NCBI GenBank assembly: GCA_047495785.1
Contig: JBLDXI010000007.1
Span: 2,542,001 to 2,606,000, forward strand
Direction of reading: 5' to 3'
Length of the DNA: 64,000 nucleotides
Source of the DNA: Lepidodermella squamata
Lineage: Eukaryota; Gastrotricha
Made by a program: the position numbers and the translations under genes
Notes under the pieces: model-generated
What the model saw: only the letters and a program-made list of their open reading frames with translations
Told to the model about the DNA's origin: nothing
Databases searched by the model: none
In this document: one piece after another, positions 56,096-64,000 of the stretch
Layout: every line of letters begins with the position of its first letter
How positions within the stretch are numbered: the first letter of the stretch is position 1

Positions 56096-57301
56096 ATGAA
56101 GATAAAATTTGCTTACTTTCTCATTAATTTGTTGCCACTGGTGATTCACAGCGAGGAAGAGGCAAGCAATACCCTATTTGATCGACTCAAGAGCAGTTTC
56201 TTCGAACACTGCCCAGCCGCTCAATCAAAATATTTGCCTCTAGAGACGATTCGCTGGAACAGATTGACGGGAGAAAACAATGACAACTTCATCACTGTGC
56301 AGGTATCTTTGTCTTTATTTCGTTTTCTCGAGATCAACGACGTCGACCGACGGCTTTCGGTTTTGGGGGAAATAGAATATTTTTGGAATTACCCCTGTCC
56401 GAACATCACCTGCCAGAATCTTTTGGACGGCGACGATTTAGCTGTTTGCAACAGTACAGCGCTACACTTTACGGCTTCAACGCAGGACTATTGGTACCCC
56501 ATTTTGACGCATGTAAATGCATTCGAAAGAGCTCGTCTATCGGCTGATGATCTTACAGCTTTGCCAATGCGGATATTTCCCCTAATGCCAACGGGTTACC
56601 TTTCGCACTTTGCGCGTTTTGACTCAACCTGTAAATCATTTCAATTCAACCAATTCCCCTTTGACTCGTTGAATTGCTCGATTATGCTGGACACGGATGA
56701 TCACTTCGTAGTTTACGACCCGATTTCGCTGGCTATCGACAGTGGTTCGATATCGTCTTTCATAAGAGACGTAGAGCTATGGGAACTCAAAAATCTAGCT
56801 CCTCGGCGGGTTATGATAAAATATGTCGATAGCGACATCCCAACAGCCTACAGCCGAGTTTATTTTTCGATGCTTTACAAGAGGAAGCCGTTCTTCTACA
56901 TCTGCAACACGTTCCTTCCAACAATGCTGCTTTCTGTAGTGCAAATAGCGTCACTTATCGTGCAGCCTGATTCAGGAGAAAGGGCAAACTTATGTGTCAC
57001 GATTATGCTGGCTTACACAGTAATTCTAACTATGATATATGACCAGATACCGCGAACCTCAGAACCTGTCTATTTGGTTTACATGGTTGTTACCAAGTTC
57101 GTGATCGGTGGATTCATCACAGTATACATGATTTTCATCTGGCAGCTTGGTATCAAACCCAAGACGGGCAAAAAGAAGCTCAAAGACACATTTGGTAATT
57201 TGCCGGCCGCGCGAATCGCTGACCTAGCGATAGCTGGCATATCAACGATATCCGTCATAGTTTCCGACGTAATGTATTTCAGTTATATGATGGCTGGGTG
57301 A
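56096..57301 (+). CDS. Cys-loop ligand-gated ion channel subunit (nicotinic-type)
   Basis: Intronless, 401 aa; signal peptide MKIKFAYFLINLLPLVIHS. The extracellular domain (about 20-255) has the Cys-loop CKSFQFNQFPFDSLNC with FPFD, but 14 residues between the cysteines where the family has 13. M1 begins KPFFYICNTFLPTMLLSV, close to nicotinic 'RRKPLFYTINLIIPC'. M2 follows SGERANLCVTIMLAYTVILT and ends IPRTSEPVYL; Gly-Glu before M2 and no Pro-Ala insertion suggest a cation-permeable pore. M3 is YMVVTKFVIGGFITVYMIFI. The M3-M4 loop is only about 30 residues, and the protein ends soon after M4 (ISVIVSDVMYFSYMMAG). Extra cysteines (YPCPNITC, VC) occur in the N-terminal half. It would form a pentameric plasma-membrane channel; the ligand is unknown. 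AATAAA at 57376-57381 follows the stop by 75 bp. Confidence 0.88.
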   Translation: MKIKFAYFLINLLPLVIHSEEEASNTLFDRLKSSFFEHCPAAQSKYLPLETIRWNRLTGENNDNFITVQVSLSLFRFLEINDVDRRLSVLGEIEYFWNYPCPNITCQNLLDGDDLAVCNSTALHFTASTQDYWYPILTHVNAFERARLSADDLTALPMRIFPLMPTGYLSHFARFDSTCKSFQFNQFPFDSLNCSIMLDTDDHFVVYDPISLAIDSGSISSFIRDVELWELKNLAPRRVMIKYVDSDIPTAYSRVYFSMLYKRKPFFYICNTFLPTMLLSVVQIASLIVQPDSGERANLCVTIMLAYTVILTMIYDQIPRTSEPVYLVYMVVTKFVIGGFITVYMIFIWQLGIKPKTGKKKLKDTFGNLPAARIADLAIAGISTISVIVSDVMYFSYMMAG

Positions 57302-57375
57302 TTTTCTCTCGATCGCTGTCCTCTTATGATTTCCTATCTTTCCCCCTTGAAGCTTCATTGAATATTTAAAAAACA

Positions 57376-57381
57376 AATAAA
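57376..57381 (+). terminator. Poly(A) signal of the Cys-loop gene
   Basis: AATAAA, 75 bp downstream of the stop codon at 57301, in an A-rich context. Confidence 0.6.
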
Positions 57382-57626
57382 GAAAAAGAAATGAACAATA
57401 TGCTCCATATAACAGGCTGCAATTTCGGATCTCGGAAGTTCGCTGTTTTGAGCTTTCGAATGACGAGAAATAAGCTTTTTATTGCCGTTTATTGTTTAAT
57501 ATCACCGCATTTGGTCATCATTCATCATCTACCAAGCCGATTAGTAAATGCTGTAAATGTTTCAAGTCCATCTCCTTCCTAAGCTACTTGTTCAGTTTAC
57601 GATGATGAGCTATGAGTGGCACACAG

Positions 57627-57646
57627 GGTGTAACTAGCCAATCGAT
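57627..57646 (+). promoter_or_regulatory. Shared upstream motif, copy 6
   Basis: GGTGTAACTAGCCAATCGAT, about 290 bp before the ATG at 57934. The flank GAGTGGCACACAG also resembles GAGTGGCAAACAG before copy 5. Confidence 0.55.
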
Positions 57647-57933
57647 TAAGATTACCGCAGTTGAAGTAAGACTAATACATTAAAAACACAACAAACTTGG
57701 GAGATTTTTCGTGATGAAAATATACGTCCTATGAAGGCGAGGTTTCCAAGAGTAGACAGACAGAAAATCGTTGCTCGATCAACAATTTTGAGAGTCATCA
57801 ATTCAATAAAAAGATTCACGCTGGTAGTGACACTCACGCAAGAAAATTGAAGCATCGCTCACATCGATTGAAGCAAAAAATTAGCAGGAAGCAACGATTT
57901 AGTCTTGCGTTCTTGTTTTACCAACTTTCGACA

Positions 57934-60796
57934 ATGATTAAGCTTTCCGTAATTGGGAAAACCATCATTGTATCAATACTCAGCAACGTAGCAATGAATT
58001 CCAACGATACGTGGACAACAGCAGATTATCTTATGAATGTCCTACCCATGGGCATATCGCCTTTTGTCGAAACGAAAACCAAGTCAAAGGGCGAATGTAT
58101 CATGAAGTGTTACAAAAACGATGCAAAAGAAGAATGCGATTCTTTCGCCTACAGCGAAATTAAACAGTCCTGCAAATTGTACACGCATCCGAGTACGCAA
58201 AATATGCCAGTTCCAGGTAATGGCAGCTGGCTGTCGGACACTGATAATGGCCATCAAGTGTTTTACAAGGTGCAAGGTTTTGCAAATCTCATTATATCAT
58301 TCTATCAATTTTGAACTTAGAGCAAATTTTGCCCGCCTGGCTGGTTCGCTGATTTCAATACTTCTCAATGCTACTTCATAGATACGACGCCCGTTAACCG
58401 CAGAGATGCCTGGGCGGTTTGTGAGAGACGTTTCATGTCGCGTCTGGCTACCTTCGAATCGGCGGAGCAACGTGACAATTTTTACGCAATTCTTGACAGC
58501 AACTTTGCGGCAGTCAGTCCTCAAATTTTCTGGACGGGGTACAACCGTTTTACAAGGTTCCATTGGTCACGGCCAGTCGAAGAAATCCCTGGATACGTCA
58601 AGGGCTACGGCTTTAATAGCGAATCGTCTTACCCTGGTGTTTTTATCAATAAAGCAGGCTTCTATCCTTATCCGAATGCTAAGGACCCTCAAGTCTGCGC
58701 AAGGATTTGCTCTGGCAGCCTCAAAGATAGATGCACGGGTTTCCTGTGGGAAGTCATAAATGGTAGATGTTGGTTTCAGCGAGCAGTGCCCCAATACAAC
58801 TTTGACATTGGAGTCAGAGGAATGATGACTAATTGGACTTATTACAGGCTAGGTAACTTGGTAATAATATTGAGCCCGATTTTTAACGGTTAATGCCCTT
58901 TACAGCCGGAAGGCCGCAAATGACAATATATCCACGATATACTTTTCCTAACAACGGTATAACTGCGGCGAAAATTCCGATAACATCTACATATCAGTGC
59001 CAGCAGATATGCCTCAGGTAAAATTGAACTAAAAAAGAATTTAACTTAAGCCTGTTTATCAGTTACCCTAATTGTGTAACCAGCGAGATTATGGACGGCG
59101 GGGCGAATTGTTGGCCGAAGTTTTTAATGGCTAATATAGCAGGTACTATAGTTGCTAATGCCGAATCCTTAGTATTGAACGGTAGGGTTTAATTTCATGG
59201 TTAATTCATAATGTTTCTTGCACGCTTCTTCCTTGACAGATATCCTTCCGAATAGTCCGTGCTTTGACACCGTTAGATATCGCGATGTCTGCTTGCGAGC
59301 AGCTCTCACCCCGAATGGAAATTACGACTCGTCTCATGGCACATGTCGCGATATCGGCGGCCGCGTACCAATGTGAGGCTCTATATTCTCTCGTGTGATT
59401 TTTGTGATTGATTATCATGCCAGCCCGGAGGATGGTTATAGGAAAGCTGCGGCTTGGACCGCCATTATGGATAGCTACAATACTGGAACGGGTTGGCACG
59501 ACGGAATATACAACGGAACAATGTACGTAACAAATGATGGTTTCCCAGTGAACGACACCAACATGAACACTTGGCCTGTTATGAAAAAGTAATTTGAGTG
59601 TGATATATTGAATCAGTTTTACATGTGACCCGCACAGTACCACGACTACTAACATAACTGGTAATGTTCTAACGAATAAGGGGGATAAAGCTCTGTCTGG
59701 CACCGCTGGTTTTACGCTTCAGTATACTGAGACAGCCAAGACAGACACAACTTTGTCAACTCAATGTGAACATCGTGAGAGAATATTACAGCTTCACGAT
59801 TGAAGACTTGATTTCTTCACTTTCTACAAAGCTACGTCGAACAGCTGGCCGCTCAACTGCCGATTCACTCCAGCAGGCCGAGAATACATGGGTTCCGCAT
59901 CGACAACCATCAACGGCAATGCCTGCAAAACATGGTCATCTACGCCATTCACAGCAAAACGCTTGTTCGTGGACTACACGATTTCTCACAATTACTGCCG
60001 AAATCCTGATGCTTCTGTACTACCGGAGCCCTGGTGTTACGACTCGGCCACGAATCTGCCTACTCTGTGCTATCCGATTCCAATGTGCCGTAAGATTGAG
60101 ATTTTCAACATCTGCATTTCGAGAACAATTTATTTCCAGCGGAATCTGACTGGGATCCGAATACTGCGAAGCTGATGGAAGACCTGTTCATGGGCTATGC
60201 TGTAGTGACTCCGAACCCGGCAGTACAGGGTGACTACAACTGGCAGCCGTATAGTAAGTGGTGGAATGCTCTGCCCGTCTGCCGCCTACCGATGAATGAA
60301 TGGTGCGAGATTTCGTTCCGATCAAGCTGTTACAAACACTTCCCACTGTATCAAACGTATGACGAGGCAAAAGTCACCTGCCAGATGAATGGCTGGCAGC
60401 TGCTGGAGATAAATTCCCTCGCTGAGCAATATTTCATCCATACCCACGTTAATTCGATCGCAAGTGAGTATATTTTGATTGCTTATTCTAGTGACAGCGG
60501 TAAAATTGTGTTATTATGCAAAATTACGAAAGGCTTCAAATAATGATTTATATTTCCTTAAAGGAAGGCGTCAGAAAGGACCTAATGAGCATACAATGCT
60601 TGGGCTCACCAATGCCAACGGTACCTGGGTGTGGGAATCGGGCAGGCCTGCTACGTACACTAACTGGGATGTGAACGCTGGTCAAGCTAATCCCAACAGA
60701 CGAGCGTACGTTAATGCGTTTTCAAGCGCTTGGTTTACCATGGACCCGACTATAAAGAGATGGTTTTTTTGCGAGCTTGAGATGTTCAGATCATAA
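57934..60796 (+). CDS. Secreted PAN-lectin-PAN-kringle-lectin protein (copy D)
   Basis: Ten exons: 57934-58269, 58321-58852, 58906-59017, 59063-59181, 59240-59372, 59424-59588, 59638-59774, 59832-60089, 60140-60463, 60564-60796; 2,349 bp, 782 aa. The ATG at 57934 starts MIKLSVIGKTIIVSILSN, a signal peptide; the upstream in-frame ATG at 57847 adds a basic stretch and is less likely. Domain order is as in copies B and C: PAN-like, C-type-lectin-like, PAN-like, PAN-like, an unnamed cysteine-containing module, kringle (NACKTWSSTPF..HNYCRNPDASVLPEPWCYD), C-type lectin (SCYKHFPLYQTYDEAKVTC..MLGLTNANGTWVWESG..FFCELEM). Exon 9 has the same 324-bp length in B, C, D and the broken copy A. The exon 9/10 join (AAG|GA) is the least certain splice site. 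Probable extracellular adhesion or pattern-recognition role. Confidence 0.82.
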
Positions 60797-61122
60797 AATT
60801 GTCATTATTCGCTAAACTCTGTCAATTTGGTAATCTCCTTTCGCGTGATTTTTCCGCTTTGTTTATGCGTGAACTCATGGGTGTATCAGTGGGTGACTCG
60901 TCAACCTTCAACACTTGACCCCGAAACGATCTTATTATATGAGTTAATTCTTAATAAATGTTAATCACGCTTATTATTTAAATCAACATTTTGAATACCA
61001 TCTTCATTTTCAACGGGTGACATTTTGTAATTACAGTCAAATAAAATTAACTAATGATAAAAAAGTTGTTATCGAATAGTGTCAAATAACTGTTCACCGG
61101 TCGATTCGCTCGCATTCACAGT
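60797..61122. other. Convergent intergenic spacer
   Basis: Separates copy D (plus) from the first peptide precursor (minus). An AATAAA near 60954 could end copy D. Otherwise nothing seen. Confidence 0.4.
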
Positions 61123-61476
61123 TCACCGGCGTCCATATCCGAGAATAGGCAGGACGAACTCGCGATGGTTCGGATTGTACGGTTGGACCCAAACATTGCT
61201 CAGCGATTTCTGCTCAGCTGCAGGTTCGACAACAATGTCACCGTCGGACAGGTCGTCATCCATAATCAGGTCATTGATCGCCTCAATATTGTTGAATATA
61301 TCGTTATTCAATTGGTTCTGTTATGAAAAGGAAGGCTTGGGACAGATACGAATTACTGAAACTCGACTAACGTAATATTGTTTCGCCGGTGCCATCGGAC
61401 CGCCATAGACTGTTACAACCAAAATGGAAGCCATCGAATACAGGATGAGACATTTAAAAAACTTCGAATTTGCCAT
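61123..61476 (-). CDS. Putative amidated neuropeptide precursor 1
   Basis: Two exons: 61476-61372 and 61317-61123 with a 54-bp intron (GTTAGT...CATAACAG); 99 aa. Signal peptide MANSKFFKCLILYSMASILVVTVYG. An acidic spacer (DLIMDDDLSDGDIVVE) is followed by VWVQPYNPNHREFVLPILGYGRR and the stop. Gly-Arg-Arg at the very end is the classic signal for dibasic trimming and C-terminal amidation, so the product would end FVLPILGY-amide. The N-terminal cleavage is uncertain (single Arg in HREF is one option). I do not recognise the mature peptide. CTATAAAT at 61526-61533 lies 50 bp upstream of the ATG. Confidence 0.65.
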
Positions 61477-61525
61477 GTCTTTGAATAATATTTTTAAGTT
61501 TACAGGAAATGCGTCTCTTCGCCGC

Positions 61526-61533
61526 ATTTATAG
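61526..61533 (-). promoter_or_regulatory. TATA-like box of peptide precursor 1
   Basis: CTATAAAT on the minus strand, 50-57 bp upstream of the ATG at 61476. Spacing is plausible for a short 5' UTR. Confidence 0.45.
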
Positions 61534-62200
61534 CTTGAAAATAACGATGCTAATTCTTGTAAACAGTAACGCTCGTTTTAACACGTCCCTGTAGGGTTCG
61601 AAAAGGTTGTAAGCAACGCGATAATCAAATGATAATGGATTTTCAGTCCTTGGCTAGACATATTTTCATAAAATCACTTCAGAATGAAAATCCATTCAGC
61701 ATTCAGTAGACAAAAATACCCCATTTTTTTATTTTCGAACTTTGGACGCTACGTTATTGGGAAATGCTGTAATTTTGGGGTATTCAACGCCCAATAGAAG
61801 CACTAAACTGTTGCCATAAGGATGTTATAAATTTTTAAACGAATGAATCAATTGATAGTCCATGGGGAATTAGCTGCAGAATTGTCTTCAAATGTAGTTA
61901 TTCGTAGCGGTGAAAGCGGGGGTTTAGGGGCTGCATTCTTGCTAGAAGACACATCTTTCGCTGATGAACCTGTGGTGCAATAAAATTTTTCAATGAGTCC
62001 TAAGTCTCAGAACTGCACTCAAAAAAGCAACCCAATAAGCAGGTTTCATGAAAAATATTTATTTTGTAAATCTTTTGAACGGCATGCCAGAGCCAATATC
62101 AACATCAACTGATTGCTGAGTGTCATTTTACATTTTACATCGAAATATCTAATTTCGTGATATTTACCAATGATTATTTCCTAATAGAGGGTAATACGAT
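61534..62200. other. Intergenic region
   Basis: Between precursors 1 and 2. No reading frame, RNA gene or repeat was recognised. Confidence 0.4.
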
Positions 62201-62612
62201 TTAACGACGACCCAAGCCAACGATAGCTGGCTCAAATTGGCGGTAGGAGTCGTCGTAATCTGATGCGATTTTGTTATAGTCATCTTCATCGTCATTTTCA
62301 GCATCGTTCATACTGCTGCCGTAAGGATTGTAGGGTGCTGCATTCATACTGTCTCCAGATTTCAGTGATGGGTGGTTCCCTTGTAAGCCCATTCGAGGAT
62401 CGTATCGACGCTTGATAAAATTTCACAAAAACTTAAAAAATGGAAAAAATGAAAGAAGTACGAAAAATAATTTCCCACAGAGCTAGGCTCCGTCATAATT
62501 AATTTTAGGAATTTTCCTTAGAAGCCTCTTTTACCTGGAGAATAAGTCCATATGCTGCATCGTGGGCCATCAAATAAATGACAGCAAATACGAAGCACAG
62601 TTTGATAAACAT
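62201..62612 (-). CDS. Putative amidated neuropeptide precursor 2
   Basis: Two exons: 62612-62535 and 62410-62201, intron 124 bp (GTAAAA...TTTATCAAG), 95 aa. Exon 1 is a signal peptide, MFIKLCFVFAVIYLMAHDAAYG. Exon 2 begins at once with RRYDPRMGL, a dibasic site that would release the following propeptide. It then runs through a Ser/Asn/Asp-rich spacer (DAENDDEDDYNKIASDYDD) and ends SYRQFEPAIVGLGRR and stop. The expected mature C terminus is FEPAIVGL-amide. The layout is the same as in precursors 1 and 3, but the peptide itself is different. Confidence 0.65.
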
Positions 62613-63050
62613 GTTGACGAAGGAGTTTGATATATTCGAAAATATTTTGAAAATAGAATTATGTGGAATCAGGCTTTATTCCGGTCAAAGCGTTAAAACG
62701 TGGGATTGTCAAATGTGGGCGGCAGTTGTGACCAGTACAGCTGATTGCTGAGTGCTAACACGAGCTAATTAAGAGACCGCTATTCAATTCTCTTCGGAGT
62801 TTTCGCCATCAATAATTCATAGGCTTCCACACTTCCACGCTCCTCTGAGAGCGGCCCATCGCATGATACTCAGTTATATGACGTCACACGACACATTTCA
62901 AGGTGGAAAGTTATTTTAATAGAAAAAATGTATAACCTGACAGATCTAAGTGGTCAAAGTCGCAGGAAAATTCAGAAAATATTAAGCGGAACATTTTGTT
63001 GAGTTATGGTGATTTTAAGTCTGAAATAATATAGGTTTATCATTGGACAT
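62613..63050. other. Intergenic region
   Basis: Between precursors 2 and 3. No gene is recognised. Confidence 0.4.
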
Positions 63051-63311
63051 CTAGCGGCGGCCTTGGCCAGCGAGCATAGCCCAAACGTCGCCGTTGAAAT
63101 TCACACCATCGATTTGACGATCGCCAAAGTCCTGTTGGTGGAATCCATCGTCAAATGCGAAATCGCTCAGAAGGCTCGATCGTTTGGAAGCTCTTGCCGC
63201 TTTCGAAAATTTCGATAGCTTCTTGTTGTAGCCTCCCAACGCCTCGGTGAAATCCAGCAGGGCGAGCACAACCAAGAAGACGGCCAAGTAGAGCATGATT
63301 TTTCCTGCCAT
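63051..63311 (-). CDS. Putative amidated neuropeptide precursor 3
   Basis: Single exon, 86 aa from the ATG at 63311, chosen because MAGKIMLYLAVFLVVLALLD is a signal peptide; the ATG at 63401 would put 30 hydrophilic/aromatic residues in front of it. After signal cleavage (EALG) comes a basic region (KKLSKFSKAARASKRSS) with a KR processing site, then SLLSDFAFDDGFHQQDFGDR, and the end NGDVWAMLAGQGRR with stop. Dibasic processing at KR and amidation at GRR would give one longer peptide ending WAMLAGQ-amide. Not recognised as a known family. TATATATA at 63519-63526 is about 208 bp upstream. Confidence 0.6.
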   Translation of the reverse strand: MAGKIMLYLAVFLVVLALLDFTEALGGYNKKLSKFSKAARASKRSSLLSDFAFDDGFHQQDFGDRQIDGVNFNGDVWAMLAGQGRR

Positions 63312-63518
63312 TTTGTGTTGATAAAATCTCGTAAATAAAACTAGAAATGAAAAGTGTAAATTTGTAGGACTAAACATTCGTTTGTATACACTGCTACTCA
63401 AGCTGAATAATTGGGGTAAAATGAATTATCGTTTGCAGACAGTTTGAGAGTAGAGGGCGGCTATAGTTCAAGTGAGATAGAAATGTCGCGGTTTGTTGCA
63501 GCGTAAAAAATTGCCGCG

Positions 63519-63526
63519 TATATATA
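63519..63526 (-). promoter_or_regulatory. TATA-like sequence upstream of precursor 3
   Basis: TATATATA about 208 bp before the ATG at 63311; plausible if the 5' UTR is about 180 bases. Weak evidence alone. Confidence 0.3.
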
Positions 63527-64000
63527 GTTGCGCGCTTTTAATTAAATTGCGCACTCTAATCCGCGACCAGGGCTGCTTGCGCCCAGACAAAAAAATACGC
63601 AAGTAATCAGCTGATAATCGGATGCTGCGGCTCATTATCATTATCATCGTGGCTTGTTTTTTTGCAAATTATTGACATGGCTTAGGCTCAATTACTACGG
63701 CTGCCGGACGTAGAATGTCACTTCCTGCGCTGTTATTATAAGCAATTTCCTGCGCATTGTGTGGGTTAATACTTTTTGATGAACTCCCCTGCACTTTTAG
63801 GAAGACCGCTTGTCGCGTGGAATGATAATACCGTCGGACGCAGTTGATTAAGCGCGGCGGGGCTCATCGAAATCTTAACCAGGTCAAGTGGTTCGTTTTT
63901 AGATGTTCGATCTAGAATGTAGCTCTAAGTCTTCGTACGTCAGACAAATGATGAAAAAACTGTCACTTGAACTTCGACTTGTGCAGATAGGAATTCGTAA
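63527..64000. other. Window-edge sequence without recognised genes
   Basis: No ORF with recognisable motif, RNA gene or repeat was found in the last ~470 bp. Confidence 0.35.

Noticed and set aside
1-64000. CRISPR arrays, rRNA genes or phage/bacterial features
   Set aside because: None seen; spaced identical repeats are absent and gene structure is eukaryotic throughout.

Overview
The window is metazoan nuclear DNA from a small-genome invertebrate. The genes are eukaryotic: short GT-AG introns (mostly about 50-250 bp), signal peptides, TATA-like boxes and AATAAA signals, with no bacterial operon logic. The gene content is animal: GABA-B-type class C receptors, Patched-related proteins, a Cys-loop receptor, kringle/apple/C-type-lectin secreted proteins and amidated-peptide precursors. 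Arrays of Patched-related genes point to Ecdysozoa (nematodes, tardigrades or relatives). Large secreted kringle-PAN-lectin proteins are not typical of the best-known nematodes, so I do not assign a phylum.

Layout. (1) 1.6-19.8 kb: four intronless GABA-B-like receptor genes on the minus strand, interleaved with plus-strand PAN/lectin/kringle sequences. One of the latter (11.1-16.1 kb) is a broken copy: its exon 7 is split by a 2,088-bp element with 455-bp inverted arms flanked by a 10-bp target duplication. Two shorter relics of the same family lie head-to-head with receptor genes at about 7.4 and 19.5 kb, so an old receptor/secreted-protein divergent pair was duplicated here. (2) 20.0-26.2 kb: an aldo-keto reductase, a small two-helix membrane protein and a secreted laminin-G-like protein, all minus strand, with several small inverted-repeat elements between them. 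(3) 27.0-45.8 kb: four Patched-related (RND/SSD) genes in minus-strand tandem, plus an orphan reading frame resembling only the C-terminal tail of two of them. (4) 47.6-60.8 kb: three intact ten-exon PAN-lectin-kringle-lectin genes on the plus strand, with an intronless Cys-loop channel gene between the second and third. (5) 61.1-63.3 kb: three small secreted precursors on the minus strand, each ending in Gly-Arg-Arg-stop, most simply C-terminally amidated neuropeptides.

Shared control. A 15-20 base motif (consensus GGTGTTAGTAGCCAATCGAT) occurs six times, always upstream of a PAN/kringle/lectin gene or the Cys-loop gene and mostly 200-310 bp before the start codon. No equivalent was noticed in front of the receptor or Patched-related genes. 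It is the best candidate for a co-expression signal that ties otherwise unrelated gene families together.

Limits. All family assignments come from reading motifs and comparing paralogues within the window. Exon joins were checked by reading frame and by paralogue comparison, not by transcript data.
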